Counted from the first letter of the stretch, positions 1-10,364 are shown. The stretch is DNA of 20,550 nt from an uncultured Bacillota bacterium (GCA_900321955.1 ONXX01000028.1:1-20550), one strand, 5' to 3'. The notes: a model not told the origin generated them from the sequence alone. Program-made: numbers and translations.

Positions 1-99
1 TTGCCCTTCTGTTTTTCTTCTTTCGGCAGGCTGCGATAATCCTCTCTTAAAAGAAGCAGATACATCTGGTTGTTTTCGATCTTGTTGTCTTTCTTGTAG
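1..99. repeat. 99-bp exact direct repeat, copy 1
   Basis: Bases 1-99 match 675-773 exactly, in the same orientation, 674 bp apart. Identity ends at base 100 (a versus c at 774). The left limit is the window edge, so this copy may extend further. It lies inside the HAD reading frame. Confidence 0.95.
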
Positions 100-434
100 A
101 AATTGTCCGAGACGAAAAGGCCGTTGTTGGATTCTTCGTAGAAGCCCAGATCTCTTTCCTTGCACCAGTCGACGATCTTGGCGCACTCGTCTTTGCTTAG
201 AGTCTTATGAAAGATGACTTCGCCGCGATCTTCAATATAGGCACCGTTGGCACAGATGATGCCGTCCAACCCCATATCCCAAAGCTCCTTCTTGTTTTCC
301 GCTTTGGAACGGCCGGTCACAAAGTAAACCAGGTGTCCGTTTTCCTTGAGCTTTCTTAACGCTTCTCTGGTGGATTCGGGCATCCTTCCTTCGTAATCGT
401 AGAGGGTGCCGTCGATATCGGTGAAGACGATCAT
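1..434 (-). CDS. Cof-type HAD phosphatase, N-terminal part, joined to foreign sequence at the window edge
   Basis: The reading frame starts at the ATG at 434 and runs off the left edge. The first ~112 residues look like a Cof/HAD-IIB sugar-phosphate phosphatase: DIDGT at residues 6-10 (nucleophile Asp6, acid Asp8), a TGR motif II near residue 40, and an ANGAYI motif near 62-67 that leads into the cap domain. From about residue 113 (base 98 leftwards) the sequence is identical to part of the adjacent membrane-protein gene, so the natural HAD C-terminus (motif III Lys and the GDxxND motif) is not seen. The start overlaps the stop of the upstream membrane-protein gene as ATGA (431-434), so the two genes were probably translationally coupled. 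Substrate is unknown. The chimeric C-terminus may be a real fusion or an assembly join. Confidence 0.7.
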   Translation of the reverse strand, partial: MIVFTDIDGTLYDYEGRMPESTREALRKLKENGHLVYFVTGRSKAENKKELWDMGLDGIICANGAYIEDRGEVIFHKTLSKDECAKIVDWCKERDLGFYEESNNGLFVSDNFYKKDNKIENNQMYLLLLREDYRSLPKEEKQKG

Positions 435-828
435 TTCTCTTCTCTGCTTTCCGGATGCAGGATCGGTTTTAAGGACGGTGCTTCCGGGAACTTCTTCAGG
501 AGCTTGTTGATATTGCTTAAGGAACGGGAAACAGGATTGAGGATGCCGGAAAAGTAGATCGCCGCCGCTACAAACATGAAGGCTGCCGCATATGGCAAAA
601 GATCCTTGCGGTCCGCTGCCGTCATCGCCAGGAAGGTGATGATGCCGGAGATGACGATGATCTCGGCCGGGCGGTTGCCCTTCTGTTTTTCTTCTTTCGG
701 CAGGCTGCGATAATCCTCTCTTAAAAGAAGCAGATACATCTGGTTGTTTTCGATCTTGTTGTCTTTCTTGTAGCCTCTTTGTAGGTCTTCGTATCTTTGT
801 AGTTTCCCTGTATCTGTTTCTCTGCCAT
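431..828 (-). pseudogene. Small two-helix membrane protein, reading frame broken near 765-775
   Basis: A well-placed start exists at ATG 828 with AAGGA about 8 nt upstream. It opens MAEKQIQGNYKDTKTYKEA, but this frame soon runs into a stop. The rest of the protein (YKKDNK... then MYLLLLREDYRSL from 739) continues in another frame down to the stop at 431. The body has two likely transmembrane segments (roughly EIIVISGIITFLAM and LLPYAAAFMFVAAAIYF in the 102-residue part) and a charged C-terminal tail. The total span, 398 nt, is not a multiple of three. A loss of 10 nt between two copies of a short ACAAGAAAG-like sequence would explain it: restoring 10 nt gives 136 codons. It is not recognised as a named family. 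Translation from 739 alone is possible but lacks an obvious ribosome site. The break coincides exactly with the edge of the 99-bp repeat, so sequence or assembly error is a serious alternative. Confidence 0.6.
675..773. repeat. 99-bp exact direct repeat, copy 2
   Basis: Exact second copy of bases 1-99, inside the small membrane-protein gene. The right boundary (773/774) is also where that gene changes reading frame. The protein context suggests this is the native location of the sequence and the copy in the HAD gene is the displaced one. Confidence 0.95.
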
Positions 829-870
829 AACTTGTTCCTTCTTTCTTATAGTGTCTATTTTACCGTATAT

Positions 871-898
871 GACAGGGGAGCGAAACGCTCCCCTTGTC
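871..898 (-). terminator. Hairpin after the distal GH1 gene
   Basis: GACA-GGGGAGCG, loop AAA, CGCTCCCC-T-TGTC forms a GC-rich stem just beyond the GH1 stop at 909. On the minus strand the stem lacks a good T tract, whereas the plus strand has TTGTCTTTTGTCTTTTT after it. It most likely ends the PTS operon, but may act bidirectionally or only protect the 3' end. Confidence 0.6.
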
Positions 899-908
899 TT
901 TTGTCTTT

Positions 909-2742
<1,834 letters not shown>

Positions 2743-2759
2743 GTATCGTCCTTTCTTTG

Positions 2760-2796
2760 AAAAACGGCTGTCCGGCGAAAACAGACAACCGTTTTT
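2760..2796 (-). terminator. Intra-operon hairpin between GH1 copy B and the SnoaL-like gene
   Basis: On the minus strand AAAAACGGTTGTC, an 11-nt loop, then GACAGCCGTTTTT. The stem is fully paired as RNA, using one G-U pair at a position that is a C-A mismatch on the plus strand, so it is built for the minus transcript. The T run is followed directly by the ribosome site of the next gene. It could be a partial terminator that lowers SnoaL and GH1-A expression, or a 3' stabiliser for the upstream message. Confidence 0.75.
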
Positions 2797-2814
2797 CTGG
2801 GGGATTATTATTTT

Positions 2815-4643
<1,829 letters not shown>

Positions 4644-4670
4644 TGTATGATTTCTCCTTTATAAACAAGA

Positions 4671-4706
4671 AGCGCTGTCGCTGACCTTGGCCATGACGAC
4701 AGCGCT
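4671..4706 (-). terminator. Intra-operon hairpin between IIC and IIA
   Basis: Perfect 10-bp inverted repeat AGCGCTGTCG / CGACAGCGCT around a 16-nt loop (4681-4696). On the minus strand it is followed by a moderately T-rich TTCTTGTTT and then the IIA ribosome site. On the plus strand it is followed by TTTTT, but no plus gene precedes it. Likely an attenuator or a processing and stability element that sets IIC against IIA/GH1 expression. Confidence 0.65.
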
Positions 4707-4727
4707 TTTTAAACACTATACGATAGA

Positions 4728-5951
4728 TTATTCAGCAGCAGCTTCTTCGGCGAGTTTTTCTTTCTCGTATGCCTTTAAGAACGGATACCAGATTAAGCCG
4801 GAGACAACGAACTGAGCGATTGCGAACAGGACGCCCATGATGGAACCCTGTGTAGAAATCCAGGTAGAGATCGGATATGGGCAGTACCATAATTCGAACT
4901 GGATACGAGGAATCGGAGCAAGCGGAATGATCTTAGTGAAGACCCACAGCATAATCGGTAAGATAATGCCCTGTAACCACATCGGTACCATGAGAAGCGG
5001 ATTCCATGCAACAGCACCGAAGATAACCGGTTCGTTGATGTTGAAGATACCCGGAACTAAACAAGCCTTACCTAATGCGTTCAATTCTTTTGACTTAGAG
5101 AAGCACATTAAGATGACTAAGGACAGCGTAGCACCGATACCACCGATCCACAGGTAGCAAGTGTACAATGTGGTTTCAGTGAATAATGACAGGTTAGCAG
5201 TTGTAGCAGTACCTGCAGCAACCAGAGCCAGGTTGTTGGCAATGTTCTGAACCTTGACCGGTTCGGACATCGGGGTCAAAACCCAGGTAGAAATACCCAT
5301 CGAGTAGATGAAGCAGTATAAGAAGCAGATGATGACTAAGCCCGGGAAGGAGTTAGCGATTGTTCCTAACGGAGTGAAGATAGCCTGGATACCACCGGCG
5401 ATATCTAAACCGAGGATGTCAACTAAGACCCAACCACCGATAACCAGTAAAGCGATCGGGAGCAGAGCATCGAACCACTGACGTACGAAGTCAGGAATGA
5501 CAGAATCTTCTTTGAAGAAGGAGAACTTGGCGAATGCGCCGAAGACTAAACCGGAGACGACACCAGCAAACATAGCGACGAACATACCGTTAGCGCCGTA
5601 TAATGCGTGACCCTGACCAGCTTCTTCCAAAGTTTCCGGGTTAACGAAGATCATGAACAGGATTAAGCCGGTGATACCAGCAAGCAGTCTCTGTTTTCTG
5701 AATCTCTTCTTTTCACAGTAGTTGAACGGAATCAAGAAGGCGACCATCAAAGAGATCTTTGACATGGTCCAGCCGAACGGTGTCCAGAAACCGCCGTAGA
5801 CGATAGCCAGACAGCAGAAGATCGAACCAACGAGAATGAACGGTAAGATCTGCATCAGAGAGTCTTTGATTACAACGATCCAGGTGTAATTCGTGACTTT
5901 CTGGAGAGCTGGCGCGAACTTATTCTCGAGCCAATCCATAAATTTTTTCAT
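4728..5951 (-). CDS. PTS lactose/cellobiose-type EIIC permease
   Basis: 407 residues, strongly hydrophobic, with about ten membrane segments and the EIIC signature GIFNINEPVIFGAVAWNP (301-318), which includes the substrate-site Asn-Glu-Pro. It carries the sugar across the membrane while IIB phosphorylates it. The start ATG 5951 is preceded by AAGGGGAAAA. It is slightly shorter than typical CelB/ChbC proteins (about 420-450). An oddity: where CelB/ChbC proteins carry GIHG, this one reads YSMGISTWVLTPMSEPV (217-233), so the histidine reported to contact the sugar 6-hydroxyl in ChbC is Ser or Thr here. That points to a divergent substrate subgroup. It is third in the operon after two IIB genes. 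The family is certain; the sugar is not known. Confidence 0.95.
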   Translation of the reverse strand: MKKFMDWLENKFAPALQKVTNYTWIVVIKDSLMQILPFILVGSIFCCLAIVYGGFWTPFGWTMSKISLMVAFLIPFNYCEKKRFRKQRLLAGITGLILFMIFVNPETLEEAGQGHALYGANGMFVAMFAGVVSGLVFGAFAKFSFFKEDSVIPDFVRQWFDALLPIALLVIGGWVLVDILGLDIAGGIQAIFTPLGTIANSFPGLVIICFLYCFIYSMGISTWVLTPMSEPVKVQNIANNLALVAAGTATTANLSLFTETTLYTCYLWIGGIGATLSLVILMCFSKSKELNALGKACLVPGIFNINEPVIFGAVAWNPLLMVPMWLQGIILPIMLWVFTKIIPLAPIPRIQFELWYCPYPISTWISTQGSIMGVLFAIAQFVVSGLIWYPFLKAYEKEKLAEEAAAE

Positions 5952-6002
5952 GTAAGAATTTTCCCCTTTCCTTTTACATGCTTCTTTATTTAAGAGAATG
6001 AA

Positions 6003-6317
6003 TTATTCTCCGAATAAAGCTAAGACCTGATCCAGAGCCTTGTCACCATTGAGGTGAGCGTAAGCGTCCTTCTCAATAACAGCGACCTTGACATCATAGC
6101 CTTCGCATCTCTCTTCCATTTCCTGTTTGAGGTGAGCGAGGTGAGGTCCGATCATGAGGCAGTCGATTTCATCGACATAGTCCTCAACAGTCGATTCGCT
6201 TCTGGCGTTGACGGTGATTTCGATGCCTCTGGCAGAAGCTGCTTTTCTCATGTTGGCAGCCATGAAGCCGGAAGATGCACCGGAACCACAGACCAGTAAT
6301 ACATTGTGTTTAGCCAT
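6003..6317 (-). CDS. PTS lactose/cellobiose-type EIIB (second in operon)
   Basis: 104 residues with the IIB phosphocysteine loop VLLVCGSGASSGFMA; Cys10 is the expected phosphorylated residue. The domain has the Rossmann-like IIB fold with a DCLMIGPHLAH strand-loop (about 52-62). The start ATG 6317 has a strong AAAGGAG about 8 nt upstream. It lies 38 bp after the other IIB gene and 51 bp before IIC. Sequence similarity to the neighbouring IIB is clear in the N-terminal half but the two differ in many positions, so this is an old duplication or a two-substrate arrangement, not a recent copy. Confidence 0.95.
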   Translation of the reverse strand: MAKHNVLLVCGSGASSGFMAANMRKAASARGIEITVNARSESTVEDYVDEIDCLMIGPHLAHLKQEMEERCEGYDVKVAVIEKDAYAHLNGDKALDQVLALFGE

Positions 6318-6355
6318 TGTTTTTTCTCCTTTGTATAAACTTTATGAATGAGCCG

Positions 6356-6676
6356 TCATTTTGACAGCTTCACTTCCTCTAACATGTGGGCGATGGCTTT
6401 TTCACCGTCCAGATTGCCGTAATATTCTTTTTTCATCAACATGACGATGCAGTCGTTTCCGTATCTGCTTTTTAAATCCTCGTAATAGCCGGAGAGATGA
6501 GGTCCGACCATGATGACATCGGCATCCTGATAGAGGTTGGGGATCTCGCTTTCGGCTCTGGCGGTGATCGATACATCCAGACCCATATCCTTTGCCGCAT
6601 AGCGCATCTTGGCAGCCATGAAGCTGGAAGAAGCACCGGATCCGCAAACCAGCAGAATATTCAACTTCTTTTTCAC
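6356..6676 (-). CDS. PTS lactose/cellobiose-type EIIB (first gene of operon)
   Basis: 106 residues with NILLVCGSGASSSFMA (phosphocysteine Cys11) and DVIMVGPHLSGY (about 53-64), i.e. a full IIB domain. The start chosen is GTG at 6676. No Shine-Dalgarno is seen, but a perfect TATAAT ends exactly 6 nt upstream, which would make GTG the first transcribed base (leaderless mRNA). A TTG four codons later is the only nearby alternative. As the first gene after the divergent promoter it is the operon leader. It donates phosphate from IIA to the sugar held by IIC; whether it shares the IIC with the second IIB is open. Confidence 0.92.
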   Translation of the reverse strand: MKKKLNILLVCGSGASSSFMAAKMRYAAKDMGLDVSITARAESEIPNLYQDADVIMVGPHLSGYYEDLKSRYGNDCIVMLMKKEYYGNLDGEKAIAHMLEEVKLSK

Positions 6677-6682
6677 GCCCTC

Positions 6683-6688
6683 ATTATA
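6683..6688 (-). promoter_or_regulatory. -10 box of the PTS operon, 6 nt from the GTG start
   Basis: Minus strand TATAAT-GAGGGC-GTG. With a standard -10 to +1 distance, transcription would start at the G of the GTG codon of the first IIB gene. The -35 region is poor. Confidence 0.6.
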
Positions 6689-6755
6689 ATGAAGAACCTA
6701 TTAATATACGGCCACACTTTTGCCCTCTTACGGTGCAAGTTTCTGTCCTGGCATA

Positions 6756-6761
6756 TATAAT
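6756..6761 (+). promoter_or_regulatory. -10 box of the regulator gene, 6 nt from the ATG start
   Basis: Plus strand TATAAT-GGAACC-ATG. Expected +1 is the A of the ATG at 6768. A possible -35 (GTGCAA, 17 bp upstream) is weak. No Shine-Dalgarno precedes the ATG. Confidence 0.6.
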
Positions 6762-6767
6762 GGAACC

Positions 6768-8645
6768 ATGAAGAAACATCTCATCCAGCTGATACGGATA
6801 TTGAAACAGAGCGAGGCGCCGATCACCTCTTCTTCTTTGGCCAACGCCCTCAATGTTTCGCCCCGCAGCGTCAAGTCCTACATCACCGAAATCAACGACA
6901 CGCTTCCTGACACGGTCACTTCTTCCCGCAAGGGCTATGTGATCGACAAGGAGAAGGCGGAAGAACTGCTCAACGAGTCAAAATCGCTGATTCCCCAGAC
7001 CAAGGATGAACGGGTTTCCTATATCATCAACCGCCTGATCAAGCAGGGCGTTTTGAATGCCTACGATCTTTGCGATGAGATGTTTGTCTCCTACTCCACT
7101 TTAAAAAATGACCTGGTGGCAGTCCGCCGCGTTTTGAGCGAGACCTCTTTGGAGCTGATCAACCAGAACGATACCCTGGTGATCAATGGCCTGGAAAAGA
7201 ATAAACGCAAGCTTTTGAGTTCTCTGATGTATTCCGAGTCCCACAACAACTTCGTCAATTATGAAAAGATGTCGGAAAAGTTTGCCGACATCGATGTGAC
7301 CTTTATCAAGGACACCATCCTTAAAAAATTTGAAGAGTATCACTACTTCATCAACGACTACTCTCTGGAAAACCTGATCCTGCACGCGACGATCACCATC
7401 GACCGTATCCGCAACGGCTATTCGGCGACCATTGCCAACAAGATGGCACCTTTCCTCAAGTCACACGAATACGATCTGGCCCGTTCCATCGTCGCCGACC
7501 TGGAAAAACGTTTCCAGATCCGCTTCAACGAAGTGGAGATCGGTGAATTTGCCATGCTGATCCTGTCGAGAGCCTCCAATCTTGATTATGAAGTGGTCAC
7601 CGTTGACAACGTCCGTCAATACGTCGGCGAAGACATCTACCAGCTGGCCAGCGATCTGATCCAGGACTTTTCCAATTTCTTTTATATTGATTTATCGCAG
7701 CCGGAATTTTTCGTCCGCTTCTGCTTGCATATCAAAAACCTCTTGATCCGCTCCGACAGCGGCTACTTCTCCAAGAACCCGCCTTTGATCTACGATGAGG
7801 CGGTCGTTTCCGCCAGACTGATTAAGGAACGTACCGGCATCAGCCTCAACGACGATGAGATTGCCTACATCGCTTTCCACTTAGGTGGCGCTCTGGAGTT
7901 ACAGAATACCCTTTCCAACAAGCTGACGACCTACATCTTCTGCCCTGGCTACTACGACATGAACACAAAACTTTCCGATAAGCTCTCCGAACGCTTTTCG
8001 AATGTCCTGGTCATTGCCGGTGTCCTGACGCAGGAAGAAGAGTTATCCAAACTCAATTGCGATCTGCTGATTTCGACGATGCGCATTTCCTCGCCACCAT
8101 CCATTCCGACCGTCTATGTCTCGCCGTTTATCAAGGAACAGGACCTCAAGAACGTCTTTGATTCCATTGAAGCGATACGGGCGCAGAAGAAGAAAAAGGA
8201 ATTCAGAGAGCGCCTCTCCTATCTGATCAAGGAAGAACTCTTTACGCTGACCGACCAGAAATTAAACAAGGAAGAAGTCATCCACTTCATGTCCAAGCAG
8301 CTGCAGGATCTCGGTTTTGTCGGTGACAACTTTGAATCGGAAGTCATCGAGCGCGACTCCATCTCCTCCACCGCCTTTGGCACCTTTGCCGTCCCGCACG
8401 CCATGAAGATGCATGAGATCCGCACCGGCATCAACATCATGATTGCCAAGGAACCGATCGACTGGGATGGCAAGAAAGTGGAATTAGTCATGATGCTGTG
8501 TTTCAACATCAACGAGCGCTACCTGTTCAACGAACTGTTTGAACCGATCTCGATGATCCTGGTCGATCCCGACAATCTCTCCAAGGTCTTAAAAACAAAA
8601 AATGCCGATGAGTTCATCGACACCCTGGCAGATCTTCTGCCTTAA
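6768..8645 (+). CDS. PRD-containing transcriptional activator (LicR/MtlR type) with EIIB-like and EIIA domains
   Basis: 625 residues from ATG 6768; an upstream in-frame extension to 6720 has no support. Domain order: N-terminal winged helix (1-58, SSLANALNVSPRSVKSYI), a second Mga-like helix-turn-helix (about 95-123), PRD1 (about 170-270), PRD2 (about 285-380), an EIIB-like domain with Cys392 (IFCPGYYDMN), and a C-terminal EIIA of the mannitol/fructose class with active-site His544 in FAVPHAMK. PRD2 keeps both regulatory histidines (His321 in FCLHIKNLL, His371 in YIAFHLGG). PRD1 keeps only His206; the second position is Leu264. Relatives are transcriptional activators whose PRDs are phosphorylated by HPr and the cognate PTS, linking operon expression to substrate uptake. 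Divergent placement beside the PTS/GH1 operon makes that operon the likely target. It is convergent with the next HAD gene, stops overlapping. Confidence 0.93.
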   Translation: MKKHLIQLIRILKQSEAPITSSSLANALNVSPRSVKSYITEINDTLPDTVTSSRKGYVIDKEKAEELLNESKSLIPQTKDERVSYIINRLIKQGVLNAYDLCDEMFVSYSTLKNDLVAVRRVLSETSLELINQNDTLVINGLEKNKRKLLSSLMYSESHNNFVNYEKMSEKFADIDVTFIKDTILKKFEEYHYFINDYSLENLILHATITIDRIRNGYSATIANKMAPFLKSHEYDLARSIVADLEKRFQIRFNEVEIGEFAMLILSRASNLDYEVVTVDNVRQYVGEDIYQLASDLIQDFSNFFYIDLSQPEFFVRFCLHIKNLLIRSDSGYFSKNPPLIYDEAVVSARLIKERTGISLNDDEIAYIAFHLGGALELQNTLSNKLTTYIFCPGYYDMNTKLSDKLSERFSNVLVIAGVLTQEEELSKLNCDLLISTMRISSPPSIPTVYVSPFIKEQDLKNVFDSIEAIRAQKKKKEFRERLSYLIKEELFTLTDQKLNKEEVIHFMSKQLQDLGFVGDNFESEVIERDSISSTAFGTFAVPHAMKMHEIRTGINIMIAKEPIDWDGKKVELVMMLCFNINERYLFNELFEPISMILVDPDNLSKVLKTKNADEFIDTLADLLP

Positions 8646-9463
8646 AAATATTTCTTTAAAAGGAATTCACCCAAGCCGTCATGGACCACGTCTTTCTCTG
8701 TCACGTAGTCGGCGGCTTTTTTCGTTTTCTCTGAGCCGTTGGCCAGACAGATACCGGTACCGGCCTTTTCCAGCATCGCGATATCGTTGTCCATATCACC
8801 ACATGCTACCACATCATTCAAGTCGATGGAAAGTTCCCTGCAGATGCGCTCGAGAGCCACGCCCTTATCGATACCCGGCTTCATGAATTCCAGAGTACCG
8901 GTAAAGGATTTGACACAGATGTATTGATCACACCGGTGTTCTTTGGCAATCTTTCGCATCAGGTCTTCGTACTTGTCTTCCTCGTAGTGGAACTCGATCT
9001 TCGGTACGTCATTCTGACAGAAACGTTCCTTATCGGCAAATTCGACATTGGACTTATTGCGGTTCATCGACTCTTCCACCATCCAGTCTTTGCGCTTCGC
9101 CACGACGTGATCGTAGCCGTCTTCAAAGATCACCGCATTGACATCCAGATCCCACATGTAGCTTAAGATGTCTCTGACGGCTTCTTTTGGCAGATAGTCG
9201 TATTTGCGCTTGACCTTGCTGACGCTGTCCCAGACCTCACAGCCATTGACGCCGATGACGATATCCGGATCAAAATCATAACCCCATTCTCTCATCTTGC
9301 CGATGGTCCTGTGATCAACCGGACGGCCGGAAGCCAGACCGATCATCACGCCTTCCTCATGAAAGCGGCGCAAAGCTTCAAAGGTCTTCGGACCCGGTTG
9401 TCCCCCTTTGACGGTCAGTGTTCCATCGATATCGCAGATCAGTAATTTCGGCTTGTTTATCAT
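8642..9463 (-). CDS. Cof-type HAD-IIB phosphatase
   Basis: 273 residues, full length for the Cof family. Motif I CDIDGTL with nucleophile Asp11 and Asp13; SGRP (motif II) near residue 45; MKPGIDKGVAL with the motif III Lys; GDMDNDIAML (motif IV), which binds Mg2+. These cytoplasmic enzymes hydrolyse phosphosugars or flavin phosphates; no substrate can be assigned. The start ATG 9463 lacks a Shine-Dalgarno, and a TATAAT lies 9 nt upstream, predicting a leader of about 3 nt. Its stop TAA shares bases with the stop of the convergent regulator (overlap 8642-8645). Position next to the PTS regulator makes a role in sugar-phosphate control possible but unproven. Confidence 0.92.
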   Translation of the reverse strand: MINKPKLLICDIDGTLTVKGGQPGPKTFEALRRFHEEGVMIGLASGRPVDHRTIGKMREWGYDFDPDIVIGVNGCEVWDSVSKVKRKYDYLPKEAVRDILSYMWDLDVNAVIFEDGYDHVVAKRKDWMVEESMNRNKSNVEFADKERFCQNDVPKIEFHYEEDKYEDLMRKIAKEHRCDQYICVKSFTGTLEFMKPGIDKGVALERICRELSIDLNDVVACGDMDNDIAMLEKAGTGICLANGSEKTKKAADYVTEKDVVHDGLGEFLLKKYF

Positions 9464-9472
9464 CAGCTCATT

Positions 9473-9478
9473 ATTATA
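9473..9478 (-). promoter_or_regulatory. -10 box of the Cof-type HAD gene
   Basis: TATAAT on the minus strand, 9 nt before ATG 9463, with no Shine-Dalgarno between. Expected +1 is about 3 nt before the start codon. Confidence 0.5.
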
Positions 9479-9510
9479 TACGCAAATCTTTCTTTTTCCA
9501 TCCTTTTCTG

Positions 9511-9538
9511 AAAAAGAAGGCCGCAGTTTAAACCGCGG
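9511..9538 (-). terminator. Rho-independent terminator of the dehydrogenase unit
   Basis: Minus strand CCGCGG-TTTAAA-CTGCGG (six pairs including one G-U), followed by CCTTCTTTTT. It lies 12 bp after the dehydrogenase stop and ends the HAD-zinc ribbon-dehydrogenase unit. Confidence 0.8.
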
Positions 9539-9549
9539 GATCTTTCTGA

Positions 9550-10364
9550 TTATTCTTCTCTTTCGCTGATGACGTTTTTCAAAGGCTCGCCTTTGATGTA
9601 GCGCCGCAGGTTTTCTTCCGCCAGATTTTCCAGACGGGTGATCGCATCCTGCAGATGATAGGATCCGGCGATGTGCGGCGTGATGACCAGGTTCTCGATA
9701 TCCCAGAGCGGGCTGTCCTCAGGCAGCGGTTCCCTGGCAAAGACATCGATGCAGGCGCCGGCAATGAACTTCTCTTTCAAAGCCCGGATCAGATCTTCCT
9801 CTTGATAGAGGTTTCCTCTGCCGACATTGATGAAGACGGCATCAAAGCGCATCGCTTTGAAGACATCCATCGTAAACAGGCCTTCATTGTCCCGGTTGCC
9901 CGGTATGACAGATACGACGACGTCTGCGTCGCTGATCGCTTCTTTCAGATTCTGGTCAGTATACAGTTCATCAACGTATTCCGGTTTGTCGATCATCGTG
10001 CGCTTGACGCCGATCACGTAGACGCCCAGAGCCTTGAGCTGTTTGGCCAGATGCTTGCCGATATTGCCCAAACCGACGATGCAGACTTTGAGTCGGGAGA
10101 TCTGTTTGACCATTCCCTCATCGGTCCAGAAATGTTTCTTCTGTCTGCCAGAACGCCCTTCTTGATGTACTTGTCGATGCCGACAGCCGGTGCCTGTACC
10201 CATTTCAGGTTTTTGAATTCTTTTAATCTTGAAGGCGGGACATGACCGATGACCACTTCCGCATCCAGATCTTCTTTATAGACAAATTCGTATTCCGGTG
10301 AGATCGCCTCAAATCTTTCTTTCGTGGCTTCGCCTGAACGTATGTTTACGTATACCTTTTTCAT
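9550..10364 (-). pseudogene. D-2-hydroxyacid dehydrogenase, disrupted by internal deletion and frameshift
   Basis: The N-terminal piece starts at ATG 10364 (AAAGG upstream; a GTG at 10373 is too close to it) and reads MKKVYVNIRSGEATKERFEA up to VGIDKYIKKGVLADR. The C-terminal piece continues in another frame: KKHFWTDEGMVKQISRLKVCIVGLGNIGKHL onward to the stop at 9550. The junction is at about 10138-10151. The segment that in this family carries the AEHALA-type helix between the two domains, roughly 40 residues, is absent. The catalytic parts that remain are intact: GLGNIG for NAD, Arg in NVGRG, Glu in DVFAREPLP, His in TPHIAGS. The short string GGCAGACAGA at the junction can be read in either frame, so a deletion between two copies of it is a plausible cause. 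It would normally reduce 2-keto acids with NAD(P)H. The missing core helix suggests a non-functional product, unless the sequence is in error. Confidence 0.8.

Larger units (their letters stand above)
6677..6767. promoter_or_regulatory. Divergent control region between PTS operon and its regulator
   Basis: 91 bp that must hold both promoters and any operator. Each side has a perfect TATAAT placed 6 nt from its start codon. The minus-strand promoter has no recognisable -35 at 16-18 bp (CGTATA there), which suits dependence on a PRD activator. A loose TTGC-N11-GCAA inverted repeat (6719-6737) could be an operator half-site pair, but it is weak. No catabolite (cre) site is evident. Confidence 0.6.

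Noticed and set aside
6719..6737. TTGC-N11-GCAA as a defined operator
   Set aside because: Only 4-bp arms; too short to claim beyond a loose suggestion.
9655..10245. 196-residue plus-strand frame over the dehydrogenase
   Set aside because: Shadow of the opposite strand, where NAD-binding and catalytic motifs are clear.
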